Shown in pieces: positions 54,158 through 62,998 of a stretch of DNA of 64,000 nucleotides. Source of the stretch: Vibrio sp. SCSIO 43135. GTDB taxonomy: Bacteria > Pseudomonadota > Gammaproteobacteria > Enterobacterales > Vibrionaceae. The position numbers were made by a program, and so were the translations under genes. Where the stretch lies: positions 558,001-622,000 of the forward strand of contig NZ_CP071859.1 in the NCBI RefSeq assembly GCF_023716665.1, read 5' to 3'. How positions within the stretch are numbered: the first letter of the stretch is position 1; every line of letters begins with the position of its first letter. Under the pieces are notes generated by a model, which worked only from the letters and a program-made list of their open reading frames with translations, was not told the origin of the DNA and ran no database searches.

Positions 54158-55315
54158 CTAACTATCGGCTAAATACAATACGCCGAGTGACGCCAGTTGC
54201 TTAGCACCAGTCACCTCTGGCAGATTGCTTGGTAAGTTATGAATACGTTGATGAGCGAGCCAAGCAAAGGCCATTGCCTCCATATTGTCACTGTCGATAC
54301 CTTGATTGGTAGTGGAATCTACGCGCCACCTAGGCAACAGTGCGTTCAGTCTTTCTATGAGTAGCGGGTTATGAACTCCGCCGCCACACACATAGAGTTC
54401 AGGTTTAGCGCCTACACTATAACGTTCAACGTCGTTAGCAATGGTCAAAGCAGTGTACTCACATAGCGTACGCTGAACATTTTCGGCTGTGGCATAAACA
54501 CCATGGCTTAGTTCGGGAGTATCGCCCAAAGAAGTCAGAATATTTTCAAGCCATGGCAAATTGAATAGTTCTCTTCCTGTACTCTTAGGTGGTTGTTGAG
54601 AGAGGTAATCTTCTTGAAGCAAGCGTTCGAGTAGCGGTGTTATTAATTGGCCTTGCTTGGCAAAGGTGGCGTCAGCATCGTATTTCCGGCCAGTGTGTTT
54701 TTGGCACCAAGCATCCATCAACATATTACCTGGACCTGTGTCGTAGCCAATGACTTTTTGGTTTGGCCTAAGTACAGAAATATTGGCGATACCACCAATG
54801 TTGAGTACCACAACACTAGAGTGCTGTGACTGGAATAACGACTGATGGAATGCAGGAACCAACGGCGCTCCTTGGCCACCAAGAGCCATGTCTTTACGCC
54901 TGAAATCCGCGATGGTGGTGATACCGGTACGCGTCGCGATAATGTTGGCATCCCCGAGTTGCATGGTAAATGGTGATGGGCCATTCGGCTGGTGGTAAAC
55001 AGTTTGGCCGTGGTTGCCAATAGCGGTAATTTGCTGCGCTTGATAGCCAGACTTTTTGAGTAGCTCTAAAATGGCATCGGCGTAAAGGTGGCCAAGGTCA
55101 TGATCGAGCTGCCCTATCGCAACGAGGTTAGTGTCCTGTCCAAGGCAGACATTTAATACCCGTTGTTTCAGTGTTTCTGGAATAGCGAAGTCATTTGAAG
55201 CCAACAAGGTGACTTTGCCGTCGCTGATTTCGGTTAATACCGTGTCGACTCCATCCAAGCTGGTGCCAGACATCACACCAATATACAGTTCTCGTGATTC
55301 CATCTGTAATCTCAT
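54158..55315 (-). CDS. anmK: Anhydro-N-acetylmuramic acid kinase
   Basis: A 385-residue sugar kinase of the ASKHA fold. It hydrolyses and phosphorylates anhydroMurNAc to MurNAc-6-phosphate. GVMSGTSLDGVD (about 13-24) is the conserved phosphate loop and YDTGPGNMLMD (about 190) the second nucleotide motif. Two starts are possible: ATG 55315 (GGA six bases upstream) and ATG 55303 (GAG upstream, closer to other family starts); the longer is given. Divergent from nagZ. Confidence 0.95.
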   Translation of the reverse strand: MRLQMESRELYIGVMSGTSLDGVDTVLTEISDGKVTLLASNDFAIPETLKQRVLNVCLGQDTNLVAIGQLDHDLGHLYADAILELLKKSGYQAQQITAIGNHGQTVYHQPNGPSPFTMQLGDANIIATRTGITTIADFRRKDMALGGQGAPLVPAFHQSLFQSQHSSVVVLNIGGIANISVLRPNQKVIGYDTGPGNMLMDAWCQKHTGRKYDADATFAKQGQLITPLLERLLQEDYLSQQPPKSTGRELFNLPWLENILTSLGDTPELSHGVYATAENVQRTLCEYTALTIANDVERYSVGAKPELYVCGGGVHNPLLIERLNALLPRWRVDSTTNQGIDSDNMEAMAFAWLAHQRIHNLPSNLPEVTGAKQLASLGVLYLADS

Positions 55316-55400
55316 TCATATTCCACTTGAAAACCATTGTAATGCAATTTTAAAGCGAATAATCTCGGTAACTTAGCGAATTATGAGTGTAGGAGAAATC

Positions 55401-56390
55401 ATGGGACCGTTATGGGTGGATGTTGAAGGTTATGAGTTAACCGCGGAAGACAAAGAAATACTAGAGCATCCGACGGTTGGTGGCTTGATCCTATTTGCTC
55501 GGAACTACCACGACAGTGAGCAGTTGCTGGCGCTAAATAAAGAGATTCGTAAAGCGGCCAAGCGTCCAATTTTGATTGGTGTGGATCAAGAAGGAGGGCG
55601 AGTTCAACGCTTTCGTGATGGCTTCTCGTTGATCCCTGCAGCCGAGCAGTACGCTAAACAAAACAACGGTGAGCAGCTCGCAAACCAGGGCGGGTGGCTA
55701 ATGGCAGCAGAGTTAGTGGCGCACGATATTGATTTGAGCTTTGCGCCTGTACTGGACACAGGACATCAGTGCAAGGCAATTGGAAACCGTTCATTTGGTG
55801 AAGATATTGATACTATTATCAGGCACAGTACTGCATTTATGCACGGCATGAAGTCGGTGGGCATGGCGACAACGGGTAAGCACTTCCCAGGCCATGGTGG
55901 AGTTATTGCCGACTCTCACTTAGAAACGCCTTACGATGAGCGAGATGACATATTTGAAACGGATATGGCTGTGTTTAAAGCGCAAATCGAATCTGGTGTC
56001 TTAGATGCCATGATGCCGGCTCACGTTATTTTTCCACATTACGATCAGCAGCCAGCAAGTGGTTCTGAATATTGGTTGAAGCGTGTATTGCGTCAACAGC
56101 TTGGTTTCGATGGATTAGTTTTTTCGGATGATTTAACGATGGAAGGGGCGGCTATCATGGGCGGGCCAGCTGAGCGCTCTCATCAAGCATTAGTTGCAGG
56201 GTGTGATATGTTGCTTGTGTGCAACAAGCGCGATGCACAGGTCGAAGTGCTCGATAACTTGCCTGTATTAGAAGTACCGAAAGCGGATGCACTACTGAAA
56301 AAACAGTCTTTCTCTTTGGCTGATCTTAAATCTTCACAGCAATGGAAAGACGCCTCGAACGCGCTGCTTAGAATGCAAGAACAAGGTTAA
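55401..56390 (+). CDS. nagZ: Beta-N-acetylhexosaminidase NagZ
   Basis: A 329-residue GH3 glycosidase that releases GlcNAc from cytosolic anhydromuropeptides, whose products can induce AmpC. Motifs: [12 protein letters not shown] (about 60), KHFPGHGG with the catalytic His-bearing loop (about 163), and the nucleophile Asp in [10 protein letters not shown] (about 243). The frame opens at ATG 55383, but AGGAG lies five bases before ATG 55401, and the protein then begins [13 protein letters not shown] as in other vibrios, so 55401 is used. Divergent from anmK-murQ. Confidence 0.96.
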   Translation: MGPLWVDVEGYELTAEDKEILEHPTVGGLILFARNYHDSEQLLALNKEIRKAAKRPILIGVDQEGGRVQRFRDGFSLIPAAEQYAKQNNGEQLANQGGWLMAAELVAHDIDLSFAPVLDTGHQCKAIGNRSFGEDIDTIIRHSTAFMHGMKSVGMATTGKHFPGHGGVIADSHLETPYDERDDIFETDMAVFKAQIESGVLDAMMPAHVIFPHYDQQPASGSEYWLKRVLRQQLGFDGLVFSDDLTMEGAAIMGGPAERSHQALVAGCDMLLVCNKRDAQVEVLDNLPVLEVPKADALLKKQSFSLADLKSSQQWKDASNALLRMQEQG

Positions 56391-56407
56391 GCACCTCCGA
56401 AATAACA

Positions 56408-56435
56408 AAGAGCCACTTATTACAGTGGCTCTTTT
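56408..56435. terminator. Bidirectional terminator nagZ / btsR
   Basis: Stem AAAGAGCCAC / GTGGCTCTTT with an eight-base loop, between converging nagZ and btsR. Confidence 0.85.
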
Positions 56436-56437
56436 GA

Positions 56438-57157
56438 TTAGTGGAATCCTAACATCTCTTTGAGTGTTTTAAGGTAGCGCCTGCTGACCGGCACGGGATG
56501 ATCGCTGACCGTGACTATTTCTGCCAACCCATTCTCTAGCAGCTTAATTTCTTTTATCGCTTTGATGTTCACTAAGTACTGACGGTGGCAGCGCACCAAC
56601 GGTGTTTTCTCTTCTAACACCTTTAATGTCAGTTGGCTGGTGGCTTTTTGGTCGTGAGTCAAAATGGTTACACCGCTTATGTCGGTATATGCGCATTCAA
56701 CATCAGTTGACGGAATGATCATGATCCGGTTGTGACCGATACACGGAACCTGATCTAAAGTTTGAGGGGCGATAGGGCTAACGTCGACGCTGCTTTCTTG
56801 TCCACTTTTGATAAGGCGCTTAATGGTTTTATTTAGGCGGTGCGTATCAACGGGCTTCAGTAAGTAATCAAAGGCATTATCTTCAAAAGCTTGAATTGCA
56901 TATTGATCGTAAGCCGTCACAAATACCACATTGGGCATCGTATCTGGGTCGAGCATACCCAGTAGTTCAATGCCGGTGATTTGTGGCATCTGGATATCAA
57001 GGAATACCACGTCAGGTTTGAGCTGGTTGATTTTCTTCAGCCCTTCGATGGCATTACTTGCAGTATCTATAACCGTGACTTTCCCTGTTTCTTCAAGTAG
57101 CTCTGAAAGTTCTTCTCGAGCAAATAATTCGTCATCAATAACCAGAGCTGAAAGCAT
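56438..57157 (-). CDS. btsR: LytTR-family response regulator, BtsR-like
   Basis: A 239-residue regulator, the same length as E. coli BtsR (YehT). Receiver domain about 1-120 with DDE near the N-terminus, the phospho-acceptor Asp in VVFLDIQMPQITG (about 54) and Lys in LLKPVD (about 103). The LytTR DNA-binding domain covers about 135-239 (CHRQYLVNIKAIKEIKLL and PVSRRYLKTLKEML). It is coded directly after its sensor btsS with nine bases between. The ACCACTYA array upstream of the CstA-type gene is the obvious target. Confidence 0.9.
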   Translation of the reverse strand: MLSALVIDDELFAREELSELLEETGKVTVIDTASNAIEGLKKINQLKPDVVFLDIQMPQITGIELLGMLDPDTMPNVVFVTAYDQYAIQAFEDNAFDYLLKPVDTHRLNKTIKRLIKSGQESSVDVSPIAPQTLDQVPCIGHNRIMIIPSTDVECAYTDISGVTILTHDQKATSQLTLKVLEEKTPLVRCHRQYLVNIKAIKEIKLLENGLAEIVTVSDHPVPVSRRYLKTLKEMLGFH

Positions 57158-57166
57158 GTAACTACC

Positions 57167-58852
57167 TTATTGTTGTCCATGTGATAGCGGCGGAATGATA
57201 AAGCTCATTCGTGTGTATTGGTTCTGTTCAACGTCAATTTTTAGCGCTGCGTCACGGCCAAATTTGTTGGTGAGACGCTTATCAACAATTTGCATCCCAA
57301 GCCCCGCATGATCTATCTGCGGGGTTTGGTAATTGCCTGCATTATCTTCGACTACAATGCGATGGCCGCCTTGCAGTGTAGGCTGGTTGTATATCCGGAC
57401 TCGACCATTTTCGAGTAGTTGAGAGGTACCGTGCTTAATCGCATTTTCTACCAATGGCTGCAAAGTAAAGCTTGGCAGGTTTCGTTCAAGAAGCGAGTCA
57501 TCGATATTGATGTCGATGTCTAATCGGTCTGTGAAACGGGCTTTTTCGATGGTGAGGTAAGCGTTAACGTGCGCTAACTCTTCACGAAGTGTAACGGTTT
57601 CAATATCCTTTTTAAGGTTACTACGGAAAAAGTGGGAGAGATGCTGGATCAGCTCTCTTGCCTTATCTGGGTCGCGACGAATCACAGCGCTGATGGTATT
57701 AAGCGCATTAAATAAGAAGTGTGGATTGACCTGAGCATGTAACAGCTTGATTTCAGCTTGCGACAGTAAGATTTGCTTCTGTTGATAGTCACCATAGAGA
57801 ATTTGGCTAGACAGGAGTTGTGCAATCCCTTCCGCCATCGACATATTGATGGTCGAGAACAGTTTTCTTTTCGGCTCATACAGCTTAATCGTACCGATAA
57901 CTCGATCCCCAGCCCTCAATGGAATGATCAGAGCAGAACCAAGCTTACAGTCGGATGAAATGGAGCACTGATACGGTGTTTCTTTGCCGTCGAGATAAAT
58001 GATGTCGTTCTTATGAATGGCATCTAAGGTACTTTGAGAAGAAATGGGTGTGTCGGGTTTATGGTGATCGTCCCCAATTCCGACAAAGGCTAATATCTTA
58101 TTGTCATCAGTGATAGACACTGCACCTACATTGGTTTCTTCATAGACAATTCGAGCAATTTTTTCTGCGTTTTGACTATTGAAGCCAGAGGCCAAGATGC
58201 CGACAGAACGCTCTGCAATGTTCAATGCTCGGCGTGAGAAGGTTGCTGAGTATTCTTCGAAGATCGTTTTTCTGTCTTGTAGAATACTCATAAACAAGGC
58301 CGCGCCCACAGAGTTGGCAATGATCATTGGAGCCGCAATGTCTGAGACAAGTGCGTACGCTTGATCAAAGGGTTTAGCGACAATCAAAATGATGACCATT
58401 TGGGCGATTTCTGCCACTAGTGTTATCGAGAACACCACGCTTGGGTTGAAAAGCTGGCTGGTTTTACCGCGGCGTATTAAGTAGATATGAAGTAGACCAC
58501 CGATTAGCCCCTCTGCGGTGGTCGAGATCGCACAAGCCAAGTCAGTAAAACCACCCAATGAGTATCTGTGTAAGCCGCCAGTTAATCCCACCAGAGTGCC
58601 GATAACAGGGCCACCAAATAGGCCGCCCATCACCGCCCCAATTGCCCGTGTATTTGCAATGGCATCGTTGATCTGCAATCCAAAATAGGTCCCCATGATA
58701 CAAAACAGTGAGAACATCACGTAAATACTGACTTTGTGACTCAGACGGTTGGAGATGCTTAATAGCGGCAGAAAAATAGGGGTCTTACTCAACATATACG
58801 CGAGTACAAGGTAAACACACATTTGTTGCAGAAGAGAGAGAACGAGATCCAT
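57167..58852 (-). CDS. btsS: LytS-family sensor histidine kinase, BtsS-like
   Basis: A 561-residue membrane kinase, the same length as E. coli BtsS (YehU), which binds pyruvate. Order: 5TM-LYT sensor domain (about 1-185), GAF domain (about 215-340), histidine kinase with QVNPHFLFNALNTISAVIRRDP (about 375, phospho-His after NP) and an ATPase domain (about 450-555, with VENAIKHG). The frame opens at 58885, but GGAAG six bases before ATG 58852 and the resulting length decide the start. Pyruvate sensing here is inferred from homology and from the linked transporter. Confidence 0.88.
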   Translation of the reverse strand: MDLVLSLLQQMCVYLVLAYMLSKTPIFLPLLSISNRLSHKVSIYVMFSLFCIMGTYFGLQINDAIANTRAIGAVMGGLFGGPVIGTLVGLTGGLHRYSLGGFTDLACAISTTAEGLIGGLLHIYLIRRGKTSQLFNPSVVFSITLVAEIAQMVIILIVAKPFDQAYALVSDIAAPMIIANSVGAALFMSILQDRKTIFEEYSATFSRRALNIAERSVGILASGFNSQNAEKIARIVYEETNVGAVSITDDNKILAFVGIGDDHHKPDTPISSQSTLDAIHKNDIIYLDGKETPYQCSISSDCKLGSALIIPLRAGDRVIGTIKLYEPKRKLFSTINMSMAEGIAQLLSSQILYGDYQQKQILLSQAEIKLLHAQVNPHFLFNALNTISAVIRRDPDKARELIQHLSHFFRSNLKKDIETVTLREELAHVNAYLTIEKARFTDRLDIDINIDDSLLERNLPSFTLQPLVENAIKHGTSQLLENGRVRIYNQPTLQGGHRIVVEDNAGNYQTPQIDHAGLGMQIVDKRLTNKFGRDAALKIDVEQNQYTRMSFIIPPLSHGQQ

Positions 58853-58981
58853 AGTCGCTTCCGTATTTATCTCATGAAAGGCCAAAATTATATTGCCTAG
58901 ATAAGGTAATTTTAGAGAAGAAAATCATAATAAAACACGGCTGAGTTAAGGTTTTTTAAATTAGTGACTTGTTATAGTGTG

Positions 58982-58999
58982 TGTAAATTTAATTTTACA
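58982..58999. promoter_or_regulatory. Strong TyrR box upstream of aroF
   Basis: TGTAAATTTAATTTTACA is a perfect match to the TyrR consensus TGTAAA-N6-TTTACA. Confidence 0.85.
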
Positions 59000-59004
59000 T
59001 CGAA

Positions 59005-59022
59005 TGTTTTTAAATATTTACA
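59005..59022. promoter_or_regulatory. Weak TyrR box upstream of aroF
   Basis: TGTTTT-N6-TTTACA, 23 bp centre to centre from the strong box, which is the spacing seen for cooperative TyrR repression. It abuts the candidate -35 TTGCAA at 59024-59029 (with -10 TATTTT at 59046-59051). A third, partial box TGTAAA-N6-AATACA lies at 59091-59108, just before the start codon. Confidence 0.75.
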
Positions 59023-59117
59023 CTTGCAAAATGTTCTGTGGCTGTTATTTTGTTGATCATTGGCTGGTGAGATGAGTTGTCGCTTACTGGTGTAAAGAAT
59101 TAAATACAGGTGTCGTT

Positions 59118-60191
59118 ATGCAAAAGAGTGAACTGAGTAATATTAATATTAGTGATGAACAGGTACTGATTACCCCAGAGGAGCTAAAGGCTAAGCTACC
59201 TTTGAGCGATAAAGCACGACGCTTTATTCAGGAATCACGTGAAACCATCGCTAATATCATCCATAAGAAAGATCATCGTCTATTGGTGGTTTGTGGCCCT
59301 TGTTCAATTCACGATATTGACGCAGCAAAAGATTACGCTAAGCGCTTGAAAGCTTTGTCTGCAGTACTTAATGATCAACTGTACATCGTGATGCGTGTGT
59401 ACTTTGAAAAGCCTCGTACCACGGTAGGCTGGAAAGGCCTAATCAACGACCCACATTTGGATGGGACATTCGATATTGAGCACGGTCTTCATGTTGGCCG
59501 TCAGCTTCTGGTAGAGCTTGCTGAAATGGAGATCCCACTAGCAACTGAAGCATTAGATCCAATTAGTCCACAATACTTAGCAGATACATTCAGTTGGGCA
59601 GCGATCGGTGCTCGTACCACTGAGTCGCAAACTCACCGTGAGATGGCAAGTGGTTTGTCTATGCCGATCGGCTTTAAGAACGGAACAGACGGCAGTTTAG
59701 CAACGGCAATTAACGCTATGCAGGCTGCTTCTTCAAGCCACCGTTTCATGGGAATTAACAGAGAAGGGCAAGTCGCGCTTCTCACTACGCAAGGTAACCC
59801 AAATGGTCATGTCATTCTTCGTGGTGGTAAACAGACTAATTACGATTCTGTTTCGGTTACCGAGTGTGAGCAGGAAATGGCAAAATCTGACCTAGACGCT
59901 TCGTTAATGGTGGATTGTAGCCATGCGAACTCACGTAAAGACTACCGTCGTCAGCCGTTGGTGGCGGAAGATGTGATTCACCAAATTCGCGAAGGCAATA
60001 AATCGATTATTGGCTTGATGATTGAAAGCCACATTAATGAAGGTAATCAATCTTCAGACCTAGCGCTTTCAGACATGGAATACGGCGTTTCAATTACCGA
60101 TGCGTGTATCAATTGGGATTCAACTGAGGCACTATTACGTCATGCACACGAAGAGCTAGTGCCGTTTTTAGAAAACCGCCTAAAAGGATAA
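59118..60191 (+). CDS. aroF: 3-deoxy-7-phosphoheptulonate synthase (tyrosine-sensitive type)
   Basis: A 357-residue class I DAHP synthase; condenses PEP and erythrose 4-phosphate at the entry of aromatic amino-acid synthesis. Motifs: VCGPCSIHD (about 58-66, metal Cys), [13 protein letters not shown] (about 95-107) and [13 protein letters not shown] (about 267-280). Assigned to the Tyr-inhibited form because it is operon-linked with tyrA (13 bp between them) and is preceded by TyrR boxes. Confidence 0.94.
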   Translation: MQKSELSNINISDEQVLITPEELKAKLPLSDKARRFIQESRETIANIIHKKDHRLLVVCGPCSIHDIDAAKDYAKRLKALSAVLNDQLYIVMRVYFEKPRTTVGWKGLINDPHLDGTFDIEHGLHVGRQLLVELAEMEIPLATEALDPISPQYLADTFSWAAIGARTTESQTHREMASGLSMPIGFKNGTDGSLATAINAMQAASSSHRFMGINREGQVALLTTQGNPNGHVILRGGKQTNYDSVSVTECEQEMAKSDLDASLMVDCSHANSRKDYRRQPLVAEDVIHQIREGNKSIIGLMIESHINEGNQSSDLALSDMEYGVSITDACINWDSTEALLRHAHEELVPFLENRLKG

Positions 60192-60204
60192 GAAAGGAAA
60201 AAGC

Positions 60205-61332
60205 ATGGCCGTTGAGTTGAACGAATTGCGCGATCAAATTGATGCAGTAGATAAACAGATCCTCAATTTACTGTCTGAGCGATTGTCTTTAGTTGAAAAA
60301 GTCGGAGAAGTGAAAAGTGAACACGGCTTACCGATTTATGCGCCAGATCGTGAAGCTGCCATGCTTGCTTCTCGTCGTGCTGAAGCGGAGCGCATCGGCG
60401 TTCCGCCTCAACTGATTGAAGATATTCTTCGTCGTACGATGCGTGAATCGTATGCCAGTGAAAAAGACTCAGGCTTTAAGTGCTTAAATCCAGAACTGCG
60501 CTCTGTTGTGATCGTGGGTGGTAATGGCCAGTTAGGTGGCTTGTTTGGTCGAATGTTTACGCTTTCGGGCTATCAAGTAAAAGTTCTGGGGAGCCAAGAC
60601 TGGGACCGCGCAGATGAAATCCTAGAAGGTGCAGGTTTAGTGGTTGTCACTGTGCCTATTCACTTAACTCAAGGTGTGATTGAGAAGCTAGGTCAGTTGC
60701 CAGAAGACTGTATTCTATGTGACTTAACCTCAATTAAATCTAAACCGCTCAATGCCATGCTTGAAGCTCACTCTGGCCCAGTTGTTGGGTTGCACCCAAT
60801 GTTTGGTCCAGACGTAGCAAGTTTAGCTAAGCAGGTGATTGTGTACTGTAATGGCCGCGGTGAAGAAAGTTATCAATGGCTGCTTGAGCAGTTCTCTATT
60901 TGGGGGGCGAGTTTGTGTGAAATCGATGCCGCTGAGCACGATCACGGTATGACTCTGATTCAGGCGCTTCGCCACTTTACTTCATTTGCATACGGCCTAC
61001 ACCTTAGTAAAGAGAACCCTAATATCGATAAGCTCCTTCAACTTAGCTCTCCAATTTACCGTTTGGAGTTGGCTATGGTAGGACGTCTGTTTGGGCAAGA
61101 TCCAAACCTGTATGGCGATATTATTCTTTCTTCCCAAGAGAATATCGACATGATTAAGCGTTTCCACACTTGTTTTGGCGATGCACTGCGTATTTTGGAG
61201 GGGCAGGACAAACAAGCGTTTGTTGAGAGCTTCAACCAAGTGAGTCATTGGTTCGGTGAGTACTCACAGCAGTTTATGAATGAGAGTCAAAACTTGCTTA
61301 AGCAGGCCAACGACGCCATTCATCGTGGCTAA
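60205..61332 (+). CDS. tyrA: Bifunctional chorismate mutase / prephenate dehydrogenase
   Basis: A 375-residue enzyme making 4-hydroxyphenylpyruvate for tyrosine. Chorismate mutase domain about 1-90 ([20 protein letters not shown]), then NAD+-binding prephenate dehydrogenase with [18 protein letters not shown] (about 98-115) and catalytic HPMFGPD (about 197). Second gene of the aroF operon, 13 bp after aroF, and followed by a strong terminator. Confidence 0.96.
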   Translation: MAVELNELRDQIDAVDKQILNLLSERLSLVEKVGEVKSEHGLPIYAPDREAAMLASRRAEAERIGVPPQLIEDILRRTMRESYASEKDSGFKCLNPELRSVVIVGGNGQLGGLFGRMFTLSGYQVKVLGSQDWDRADEILEGAGLVVVTVPIHLTQGVIEKLGQLPEDCILCDLTSIKSKPLNAMLEAHSGPVVGLHPMFGPDVASLAKQVIVYCNGRGEESYQWLLEQFSIWGASLCEIDAAEHDHGMTLIQALRHFTSFAYGLHLSKENPNIDKLLQLSSPIYRLELAMVGRLFGQDPNLYGDIILSSQENIDMIKRFHTCFGDALRILEGQDKQAFVESFNQVSHWFGEYSQQFMNESQNLLKQANDAIHRG

Positions 61333-61361
61333 TCACAACGTATATCCTGGCCAGAAAAACT

Positions 61362-61391
61362 AAAAAGAGCTGCAGTGTGCAGCTCTTTTTT
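61362..61391. terminator. Bidirectional terminator tyrA / M23 peptidase
   Basis: Stem AAAAAGAGCTGCA / TGCAGCTCTTTTT around GTG, with T-runs both ways, between converging genes. Confidence 0.92.
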
Positions 61392-61396
61392 GTTGG

Positions 61397-62413
61397 CTAG
61401 TTTACAGTGGCAGTGGACACTTCTGCGCTAATTTCGTTACTTACGGTATCAATCGAGCGGTCAACATAAGGGTTATTGGTTAGGTTAACTTGTAGCCGTA
61501 CTACATCATCGATGAGCTTAACCAACGGGGCCCATTTAACTTTATTTTCTTTCTCGAACAAGTAGTCAAAATTTTCTGGCGTCCAATCCATTGTGTACTG
61601 AGGGTTTAGAGAACGTCCTACAAAACGGACTTCATAGTGCAGGTGCGGGCCTGTCGAGTTACCTGAATTGCCGCAAGTTGCTATCACATCTCCCTTCGAC
61701 ACAAATTGTCCGCCACGTACTTTGAAGCTCGTTAAATGGGCGTAAGATGTCATAAAGCCAAATGAGTGACGTACAGTGAGGAAGTTGCCAAACCCTTTTG
61801 AGCTTGGACGTACGGTTTCTATCACGCCGTCTGCAGGGGCGATAACAGGTTGACCTGGCTTACATGTCAGATCGATACCTGTATGAGTATGGCGTCTACC
61901 TGTTATTGGGTTAGTGCGTCTGCCATAGGAAGAAGAAATGCGTTGGTATTCAACCGGAGAAGCATTCGGGATCAAGCGAAACATCGTCGCTCGTACTGCG
62001 GAATCTATCGCGGCTGCATCAATCCTTTCTTCTAAGTTTGAGCCTTCGAGCAGTAATTCATCATTAGCTAACCCCAGTACTGACTCTACATCAAATACTC
62101 GTTTACCTAAGATTTGGATTTGATCGCGCTTTTGTTCAAGTTCTTGCGATAGAGAATGAATGGTGTCCACTTGTTCGTTGGATAGCGCTTCGATTTGCGT
62201 GCGTTCTTGCTCTGATTGTTCCAATTGCGCCATTGCATGGACGATTTGAGTTTGCAGTTGGGTTTGCTGCTTCAATTGCATTACCAAATAACCTGTTGTA
62301 GCGGAAACAGCAGTAATGCAGAGTAGTAAAGAAGATATGAGTGTTTTTTTTCCGACAAAGAAAAGCTGTTCCCCATTGTGAGTAGGAACAGAAATCGTGA
62401 TTTTTTGCGACAT
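61397..62413 (-). CDS. M23 (LytM-type) peptidoglycan metallopeptidase
   Basis: A 338-residue envelope protein. A single transmembrane anchor lies at about residues 22-45, followed by a coiled coil (about 48-115) and the M23 domain (about 160-270). Zinc ligands are present: HTGIDL (His and Asp) and HLHYEV, so it should be an active endopeptidase, unlike EnvC or NlpD. It probably trims peptide cross-links during growth or division. The frame extends to GTG 62437, overlapping the PilZ gene; ATG 62413 is chosen as the more usual start, but neither has a strong ribosome binding site. Confidence 0.88.
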   Translation of the reverse strand: MSQKITISVPTHNGEQLFFVGKKTLISSLLLCITAVSATTGYLVMQLKQQTQLQTQIVHAMAQLEQSEQERTQIEALSNEQVDTIHSLSQELEQKRDQIQILGKRVFDVESVLGLANDELLLEGSNLEERIDAAAIDSAVRATMFRLIPNASPVEYQRISSSYGRRTNPITGRRHTHTGIDLTCKPGQPVIAPADGVIETVRPSSKGFGNFLTVRHSFGFMTSYAHLTSFKVRGGQFVSKGDVIATCGNSGNSTGPHLHYEVRFVGRSLNPQYTMDWTPENFDYLFEKENKVKWAPLVKLIDDVVRLQVNLTNNPYVDRSIDTVSNEISAEVSTATVN

Positions 62414-62423
62414 ATAAAGCTTG

Positions 62424-62798
62424 TTAGGTGTGTTCACCCAAATCTGATAAGTGCTCTAGCTCTCGGTGTAACAGGCTATCGTCACCTACATTAAGTTCTA
62501 CCAACCGCCTCAAGTGTCCAATACTTTCAATATCAATATGATCAATGCTGGCATGAATCACATTGTTTTTGTTGCTAAGTAGTCGCGCGACTAACTGAAT
62601 AACGACATCACTGTCGGGAAGCGAAAACTGAATATTTGCCGTTGTATCCGTATCAAGCACTTCACCATCGGAATCGACGCTGAGTAACAAGCCGTGCAGG
62701 GATAGGTCTTGAATGCTGGCATTAACCACCGTATTGCCCTGCTCAATTGAAGCCGGAGCTTGATAAATAATGCGCGAAAAGCGACGTCTTTCTACCAT
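62424..62798 (-). CDS. plzA: PilZ-domain cyclic-di-GMP-binding protein (PlzA-like)
   Basis: A 124-residue single-domain PilZ protein. The cyclic-di-GMP motifs are complete: R-x3-R in RRRFSR (about residues 4-9) and D-x-S-x2-G in DLSLHG (about 31-36). The rest is a six-strand barrel. Position after aroF-tyrA matches what I remember of V. cholerae PlzA. GAG eight bases before ATG 62798 makes it preferable to ATG 62804. The M23 gene starts ten bases after its stop, so a cyclic-di-GMP link to cell-wall trimming is possible but not shown. Confidence 0.88.
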   Translation of the reverse strand: MVERRRFSRIIYQAPASIEQGNTVVNASIQDLSLHGLLLSVDSDGEVLDTDTTANIQFSLPDSDVVIQLVARLLSNKNNVIHASIDHIDIESIGHLRRLVELNVGDDSLLHRELEHLSDLGEHT

Positions 62799-62953
62799 AG
62801 TCATATCTCATCTATTAGCTTGATTCAGTCTCCGCTCTGGTTAAGAGCGAATATTCATCATAGCAAAGCTAAAGTGACATCAACGTGTTGTAGCTCTGAA
62901 TTCACTCTCATACTTGATGACAGTGAAGGCGCATTGTATAGACCGTAAACAAC

Positions 62954-62979
62954 AAAGGCCGCTAATCTTAGCGGCCTTT
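62954..62979 (-). terminator. ettA terminator
   Basis: Perfect 12-bp stem AAAGGCCGCTAA / TTAGCGGCCTTT with a two-base centre, just after the ettA stop. Confidence 0.85.
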
Positions 62980-62998
62980 GGATAATTTTCAAGCGATA

